Origin: Nakamurella deserti
Lineage (GTDB): Bacteria > Actinomycetota > Actinomycetes > Mycobacteriales > Nakamurellaceae
NCBI RefSeq assembly: GCF_003260015.1
Contig: NZ_QCXS01000003.1
Span: 982,315-1,046,314 of the forward strand
Length of the DNA stretch: 64,000 bases
Direction of reading: 5' to 3'
The notes below the pieces were generated by a model. It was given only the letters and a program-made list of their open reading frames with translations, was not told where the DNA came from and made no database searches. Numbering within the stretch: position 1 is the first letter of the stretch; the number at the start of each line of letters is the position of its first letter. Shown piece by piece: positions 59,316 to 64,000 of this stretch. A program made the position numbers and the translations under genes.

Positions 59316-62075
59316 TCAGCTCCAGTAGCGGTGCAGCACGGCGTCCGCGGACGACCCGCTGGTGCGGCCGTAGACCGGGCGGATCTGCACGTACTTGCCG
59401 ACGTTCGGCGCCTCGAGCAGGTAGTCGACACCGTTGATCTTGCCGAGGTACACCGCGACGTGGCCGCTGTAGCCGATGATGTCACCGGCCTGCCCGGCGC
59501 TCCACGGCACCGACCGGCCGCCGGCGCGCTGCGACCCGGAGTTGGTGCCGACCGCGAAGCCGGCCGTGGTCAGCACGTAGGCGGTGAGTCCGGAGCAGTC
59601 GAACCCGACCGTGCCGGCGCAGGAGTTCTTGGCGGTACCGCCGCGGGAGCAGCCCTGGTCGGCCTGACCTCCGTTGGTGCCGCCGCCCCACACATAGGGC
59701 AGGCCGATCGAGGCGAAGCCGGCGGCGATGCCCCGGGCGACGTTCTCGTTGGGCGCGGTGATGACGGCGCCGCGGACCTCGGGGGCGACGGTGGGCAGGT
59801 TCGGGATGGTGACCTGCACCCCGTTGACCGAGACAGTGGCGCTGACGCCACCACCGGTGACGCCGAAGTACTTCTGGAACAGGAAGAAGAAGTTCCGGTT
59901 GCCGTAGGCGCTGCACCGGTCACCGACGCCGGGGTAGGACGCGAGGGCCGCGGCGTTGGGCTGGTAGGGCGTGTAGTTGTACAGCGAGGCGGTGGCCGTG
60001 TTGCGGATGGTGACGTCGGAGCCGCCGCAGCCGGTCTCGGCCACGTTCCACAGGATGTTCGCGGTCTCGCCGGCCTGGTAGTGGTACTTGTCCGGGTCGA
60101 CCTTGTACCGCGACCACTGCTTGGCCATGCCGTAGAGCTGGTTGAAGAACCCGGCGTGCGCCGGATCGCAGTTGGCGGTGCCGCCGGGGCCGGTGTCGGG
60201 GCAGTGCCAGCCCCACGCCGCGTTGTACGACGCCGGGGTCGGCGACGTCCTGGTGACCAGCGCCGACTCCTTCTGCAGCGTCACCAGCATCACCTGGGGG
60301 TTGATGCCGCAGGCGACGGAAGCCCGGGCCAGCACCGCGGACGCGAGCTCGTCGGTGCCGCCGGTGTACGCGGCGCAGTACCGGTCAGCGGGCAGGTCGG
60401 GCGTGGTCACCCGCAGGTTCTTCACACACGACGGGCCTTCGCAGGCGGCGCCCTGGGCGTCCAGGAACGCCTGGATCTGCTCGGCCGTCATCGCCTGCGT
60501 GTCGTAGAAGACCTCGTCGGAGACGATGAAGCCCGGGTCGAAGGCGGTGGAGCCGCCGTTGTTGTCCGGGCCGCAGTCGAGGACCGCCGTCCGGCCCGGG
60601 GCCTGTCCGACGGTGTCAGTGGCGCGCACCGGTTCGGGTGCGGTGTCGGGTTCACGAGGGGTGTCCACGACGGGCGGCTCGACGACCTCCGGCTCGGCCG
60701 CGGGCGGTGCGGTCTCGGTCGCCGGTGCGGTCGCGGGCGTCGGCTCCGCCGGGGCGGTGGTGGTCGGCTCGGTGGTGGTCGGCTCGGTGGTGGTCGGCTC
60801 GGTGGTGGTCGGCTCCGCCGGGGCGGTGGTGGTCGGCTCGGTGGTGGTCGGCTCCGCCGGGGCCGTCGTGGTCGGTTCGGTGCCGGTCGGCTCCGCCGGG
60901 CCGGTCGTGGTCGGCTCGGTGCCGGTCGTCGTCGACTCGGTGCCGGTCGGCTCCGCCGGGGCCGTCGTCGTCGGTCCGGTCGTTGTCGGCGCGGTGGTGG
61001 TCGACCCGTCGGTCGACCCGGTGGTCGGTGCGGACGCGCCCGATCCGGTCGTCGTCGGGGCCCCGGGCGTGGTGCCGGCCGTGGTGGCCGGTTCGTCGCC
61101 GGCGGCCGAAGTGCTGCCGGCGGTGGCGCCCGAGGCACGCGACGAGGTGGAACCCGACACCGCCGTGGTGCCGGCGGTGGTGGGCGTGGTCACGTCGGCC
61201 GTGGTGGACGGTGCGGCGAAGGCCAGGCCTGCGGTGCGCAGGGGCATCGCCACGGTCAGGCCGCGGTGCCCGGTCGACCCGACCGTCGCGACGGCGGGCG
61301 TGACCACCGCGGCGACTTCGGGAGCGGCGGGCGCCTCCGCGGCGACCGGGGCCTCGACCGGGATGAAGTGGTCGACCAGGCCGTCGGCCAGGCCGGCCCA
61401 GCGGGACGCCAGTCCGGCGTCGCCGGACTCCTGGACCTCTTCGCCGACGACGGCGTTGCTGCGGGGGTCGGTGTCGTAGCCGGGCACCCGGGCGACCAGC
61501 TCGGCGAAGAACATCTTCGCGCTGCCCACCGGGTCGAGGCGGTCCTCGGCGGTGTAGAGCCCGGAGCGGGCGTCCGTGCGCTGCTGGAAGAGGCCCACGT
61601 AGGACCGGTTGCGGGCCGTCGGGTCCAACGACGAGGCGGCCATCGCGGCGGCGACCGCCGTGGCGATACCCCGGCGGGACACACCCGCGTCGAGGCCGAC
61701 GTTGACGATGGTGGCCGCGGCGTCGACCTGCGTGCCGGTCAGCAGCACCCCGCCGTACACACCCGTCGCGTTACCGCTGGCCGCCACGACCGCCGGTGCG
61801 ACCGGCGGCGCGGTCACGCAGACGGTCGACGGCTGCGGGACGGCCACCGGCTCGGCGGACGCCGGGGTCTGACCGGCCACGGCGAGGGTGAACGCGAGGG
61901 CCGAGGCGACGGCGAGCCGCCGGCCCGGCGTCGTCAGGAACCGCAGACCGCGGCCCGGTGCCGGAGACGGTTGCTGCGGCTCACCGGAACCCACCGACCT
62001 CACGGACCGCCGTCCACGGGCGAACCCGGTCCGGGGGGACACCGCTGTCTCGACCTCGGGCACTTCGAACGCCAC
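59316..62075 (-). CDS. Multi-domain cell-wall hydrolase: lysozyme-like domains plus NlpC/P60
   Basis: 919 residues from GTG 62075. A 50-residue cytoplasmic N-terminus precedes a signal/anchor helix (54-70, ASA-EP at 72-76). Part one (about 100-235) has GIATAVAAAMAASSLDPTARNRSYVGLFQQR, a lytic-transglycosylase-like pattern. A Thr/Pro/Glu linker (about 290-470, many TTTEP units) follows. Part two (about 510-745) contains VMLVTLQKESALVTRTSP with a catalytic-looking Glu and several cysteines, another lysozyme-like domain. Part three is NlpC/P60 with Cys827 (FDCSG), His872 (SGHVAVYLG) and Asn891 as third residue. It should cleave both glycan and peptide parts of peptidoglycan outside the membrane. 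Confidence 0.87.
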   Translation of the reverse strand: MAFEVPEVETAVSPRTGFARGRRSVRSVGSGEPQQPSPAPGRGLRFLTTPGRRLAVASALAFTLAVAGQTPASAEPVAVPQPSTVCVTAPPVAPAVVAASGNATGVYGGVLLTGTQVDAAATIVNVGLDAGVSRRGIATAVAAAMAASSLDPTARNRSYVGLFQQRTDARSGLYTAEDRLDPVGSAKMFFAELVARVPGYDTDPRSNAVVGEEVQESGDAGLASRWAGLADGLVDHFIPVEAPVAAEAPAAPEVAAVVTPAVATVGSTGHRGLTVAMPLRTAGLAFAAPSTTADVTTPTTAGTTAVSGSTSSRASGATAGSTSAAGDEPATTAGTTPGAPTTTGSGASAPTTGSTDGSTTTAPTTTGPTTTAPAEPTGTESTTTGTEPTTTGPAEPTGTEPTTTAPAEPTTTEPTTTAPAEPTTTEPTTTEPTTTEPTTTAPAEPTPATAPATETAPPAAEPEVVEPPVVDTPREPDTAPEPVRATDTVGQAPGRTAVLDCGPDNNGGSTAFDPGFIVSDEVFYDTQAMTAEQIQAFLDAQGAACEGPSCVKNLRVTTPDLPADRYCAAYTGGTDELASAVLARASVACGINPQVMLVTLQKESALVTRTSPTPASYNAAWGWHCPDTGPGGTANCDPAHAGFFNQLYGMAKQWSRYKVDPDKYHYQAGETANILWNVAETGCGGSDVTIRNTATASLYNYTPYQPNAAALASYPGVGDRCSAYGNRNFFFLFQKYFGVTGGGVSATVSVNGVQVTIPNLPTVAPEVRGAVITAPNENVARGIAAGFASIGLPYVWGGGTNGGQADQGCSRGGTAKNSCAGTVGFDCSGLTAYVLTTAGFAVGTNSGSQRAGGRSVPWSAGQAGDIIGYSGHVAVYLGKINGVDYLLEAPNVGKYVQIRPVYGRTSGSSADAVLHRYWS
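60740..61010 (-). repeat. In-frame Thr/Pro/Glu linker repeats
   Basis: Irregular 12-30-bp units encode EPTTT, TAPAEP and EPTGT strings in the wall hydrolase. The two-fold period of GGTGGTCGGCTC on the plus strand shows recent slippage; this is a flexible, probably O-glycosylated spacer. Confidence 0.8.
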
Positions 62076-62882
62076 TACCCAACCCCCTGAACCGACAACA
62101 CGGAACAACTGCCCGACCCACCCCAGGTGCGGCCGCCGACCGCCGCTGCGCAGGACGACAGACGCAGCAGAGTGGCCGAAGACACAGCGTAGGCCGATCG
62201 GGTGAGACGTGTCCAGAGTTGTTCCGAAACATCTCGAGGTGATTCCGACGAACACCCGAGCAACGGCGGACATCGCCGCCATGAATGGCGTCACGTCATT
62301 CCCGCAGAATGATCCTCGCGCCGTTCCCGGGGCACGCCCGTCCGGCGTCTTGCGCTGCGCCGGGTGGCCGACCGCGCTCGACGACCCGGCTCCGCCGCGG
62401 AACGCGCGCGGGCAGCGCCGAGCCGGCGACCCCGACGACCGAGGCGGCGACCGCCCCGCCCGCCGACCGGACCCGTGGATCCGCACCGACCGCCCCTGGC
62501 CCGGAACAGTGCACGAGACAGGTTGCGGCAGAATGGGACTCACGCCGCTGCACCGACGTGACGGTGCGCCATCGGACGAGCCCGCCACCGCGGCGTCCGG
62601 GTGAGGAGGTCGGCACGGGACCGCCGTTCGGCAACGGCCGTCACCCTCCGTCCCGGTCACGGTGCCGGTCGCCACCGATCGGAGCAACGTCACGCAGGGT
62701 GCGTGCGCCGGAACCGGCCCCGTCCGCCGCCCATTTCACGCGCCGACATTCTTCCGACGACGAATTGAGTGCGCGACGACCTCGTCCCGGAAAACACCGA
62801 ATTCATTTGCCGTGAGCGTCACCGTGCGTCCGACGATCACGTTTCCATCGACCTGAACGAGGGGCATCACGACCCGGATGGA
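62076..62882. other. 807-bp gap upstream of the wall hydrolase
   Basis: Apart from the hydrolase promoter at 62186-62215, the stretch shows no gene with a ribosome site and sensible product. G/C content falls noticeably at 62270-62310 and 62750-62850. It separates the hydrolase start from the stop of the MFS gene, both on the minus strand, so any terminator for the MFS gene should be here, but none is evident. Confidence 0.5.
62186..62215 (-). promoter_or_regulatory. Candidate housekeeping promoter of the wall hydrolase
   Basis: On the minus strand TGGACA (complement of 62210-62215) and TACGCT (complement of 62186-62191) are separated by 18 nt, a good sigma-A-type match. Predicted leader about 100 nt. 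Confidence 0.45.
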
Positions 62883-64000
62883 TCAGTCCGCGACCATCGT
62901 TTCACTCGTCCGCGTGGGCGCATTCGGAACGTCCGCCGGCGGGGTCGGCGGTGGAACCACGCCGACAGGCGCGTCCCAGCGCCGGACGCCGATGGACACG
63001 GCGGCGGCCACCACACACAGTCCCGCGGCCCCGAACCAGGCGACGGTGTAGCTGCCGGTGCTGTCGCGCAGCAGACCGGCGGCGCCGGACCCGATGGCCG
63101 CACCGATCTGGTGCGAGGCGAACACCCAGCCGAACACGATGGTGCCGGTCGCGCCGAAGGCCTCCCGGCAGAGCGCGACCGTCGGCGGGACGGTGGCGAC
63201 CCAGTCCAGCCCGTAGACGATGACGAAGCCGATCATGCTGGGATGCAGGCTGTCGCCGAGCATCCCCGGCAGCATCACCAGGCCGACCCCGCGCAGTGAG
63301 TAGTACACGGCCAGCAGCACCCGCGGGTTGAAGCGGTCGGTGAGGAACCCCGACGCGACGGTGCCGACGATGTCGAAGACGCCGACCACCGCGAGCAGAC
63401 CGGCGGCCGTCGTCTGCCCCATCCCGTGATCGTGGGCGGCGGGGATGAAGTGGGTGCCGATGAGTCCGTTGGTCGTCGCGCCGCAGATGGCGAACCCACC
63501 GGCCAGCGCCCAGAACGTGCGGGTGCGGGCCGCCTCCCGCAGCGCCGTCACCGCGCGACGGACGGCGTCGGACGGTCGACCGGTGGTGTCGGCGTGGATC
63601 TCGTCGGCCGCGGTGCCGCCGTAGGGCAGCACACCACGGTCACGCGGATGACTGTGCAGGAAGCGCAACACCAGCGGGACCACCGCCAACGCGGCACCCG
63701 CCACGATCAGGCAGGCCACCCGCCAGCCGGTGCGCTCGCTCACCGTCGCGAGCACCGGCAGGAAGACCAACTGGCCGGTCGCCGACCCGGCGGTGAGCAC
63801 CCCCATCACCAGACCGCGGCGCCGGACGAACCAGCGGTTGGCGATCGTGGCGGCGAAGACCAGGGCCATCGAGCCGGTGCCGATGCCGACGACGACGCCC
63901 CACAGCAGCACCAGCTGCCAGGAGGCGGTCACGAACACCGCCGTGCCGCTGCCGACCGCGATGAGGGTCAGTGCGATGGCCACCACCGCCCGCACCCCGA
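62883..64000 (-). CDS. MFS transporter (5' end outside window)
   Basis: About 370 residues visible, frame open to the window edge, so an N-terminal part is missing. Ten or so membrane helices: first helix visible AVVAIALTLIAVGSG, then WQLVLLWGVVVGIGTGSMALVFAATIANRWFVRRRGLVMGVLTAG, typical of the MFS loop 2-3 and helix 4-5 region; the second half starts after a central loop (about 120-160). The GTGSMALVFAATIANRWF wording is of the OFA/monocarboxylate-type MFS group. Substrate not predictable. Confidence 0.85.
   Translation of the reverse strand, partial: GVRAVVAIALTLIAVGSGTAVFVTASWQLVLLWGVVVGIGTGSMALVFAATIANRWFVRRRGLVMGVLTAGSATGQLVFLPVLATVSERTGWRVACLIVAGAALAVVPLVLRFLHSHPRDRGVLPYGGTAADEIHADTTGRPSDAVRRAVTALREAARTRTFWALAGGFAICGATTNGLIGTHFIPAAHDHGMGQTTAAGLLAVVGVFDIVGTVASGFLTDRFNPRVLLAVYYSLRGVGLVMLPGMLGDSLHPSMIGFVIVYGLDWVATVPPTVALCREAFGATGTIVFGWVFASHQIGAAIGSGAAGLLRDSTGSYTVAWFGAAGLCVVAAAVSIGVRRWDAPVGVVPPPTPPADVPNAPTRTSETMVAD

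Noticed and set aside
59331..62090. 919-residue plus-strand frame opposite the wall hydrolase
   Set aside because: Mirror of the hydrolase; Gly/Arg-rich, no start with ribosome site.
62076..62270. Possible cyclic di-AMP (ydaO) riboswitch before the NlpC/P60 gene
   Set aside because: Such riboswitches do precede wall hydrolases in actinomycetes, but the predicted leader is only about 100 nt and lacks the conserved core.

Overview
The window is high-GC, gene-dense DNA with strong G/C bias at third codon positions and many GTG starts, typical of an actinomycete. Marker families agree: a GuaB1-type IMP dehydrogenase-related protein, an actinobacterial ATP-dependent DNA ligase, a SigB/F-type sigma factor, an F420-type luciferase-like oxidoreductase, two DinB/mycothiol-transferase-fold proteins, an EspC-like/DUF1023 hydrolase pair and a surface protein ending in an LAxTG (class E sortase) signal. 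Genus cannot be fixed from this sequence. No tRNA, rRNA, CRISPR array, insertion sequence or prophage was found.

Layout. 1-9.5 kb: the end of an SF2 helicase, two translationally coupled dynamin-like membrane GTPases, a LolD/FtsX-type ABC exporter, a DinB-fold protein and a CPA2 cation/proton antiporter. 9.9-21.0 kb: one 3718-residue surface protein built from about 26 DUF11 modules. 21.5-26.9 kb: a MATE exporter whose 3' end is copied in an 80-bp tandem array, a HelD-like RNA polymerase-associated helicase whose apparent start codon is not ATG/GTG/TTG, and a DUF1810 protein. 27.0-31.3 kb: a large secreted propeller/LamG/PKD protein. 31.9-33.4 kb: a protealysin-like M4 metalloprotease and its emfourin-type inhibitor. 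33.9-37.5 kb: DNA ligase, Dps and a SigB/F-type sigma factor, a stress and DNA-protection neighbourhood. 37.9-47.6 kb: mostly single metabolic or unknown genes (sirtuin, DoxX, DUF1697, PfkB kinase, CitE-like lyase, MaoC hydratase, septum-formation-like protein, GNAT, secreted phospholipase A2, cold-shock protein, quinone-type oxidoreductase). 47.7-50.4 kb: two paralogous membrane GGDEF cyclases. 50.6-56.6 kb: CaiB CoA transferase with an ABM-domain partner, GuaB1, a GST-like reductase, and an LLM oxidoreductase with an SDR. 57.0-62.1 kb: DUF1023 hydrolase plus EspC-like protein, and a three-part cell-wall hydrolase ending in NlpC/P60. The window closes inside an MFS transporter.

Cell-envelope functions dominate: dynamin-like GTPases, ABC exporter, sortase-type adhesin, secreted LamG/PKD protein, phospholipase A2, NlpC/P60 hydrolase and type-VII-like pair. 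Many intergenic gaps carry short-period G/C-rich tandem repeats (7, 10/40, 14, 18/36, 78, 80 bp), each unrelated to the others. This is the most distinctive non-coding property of the window. Boundaries and starts are read by eye; family assignments rest on visible motifs, not on a database search.
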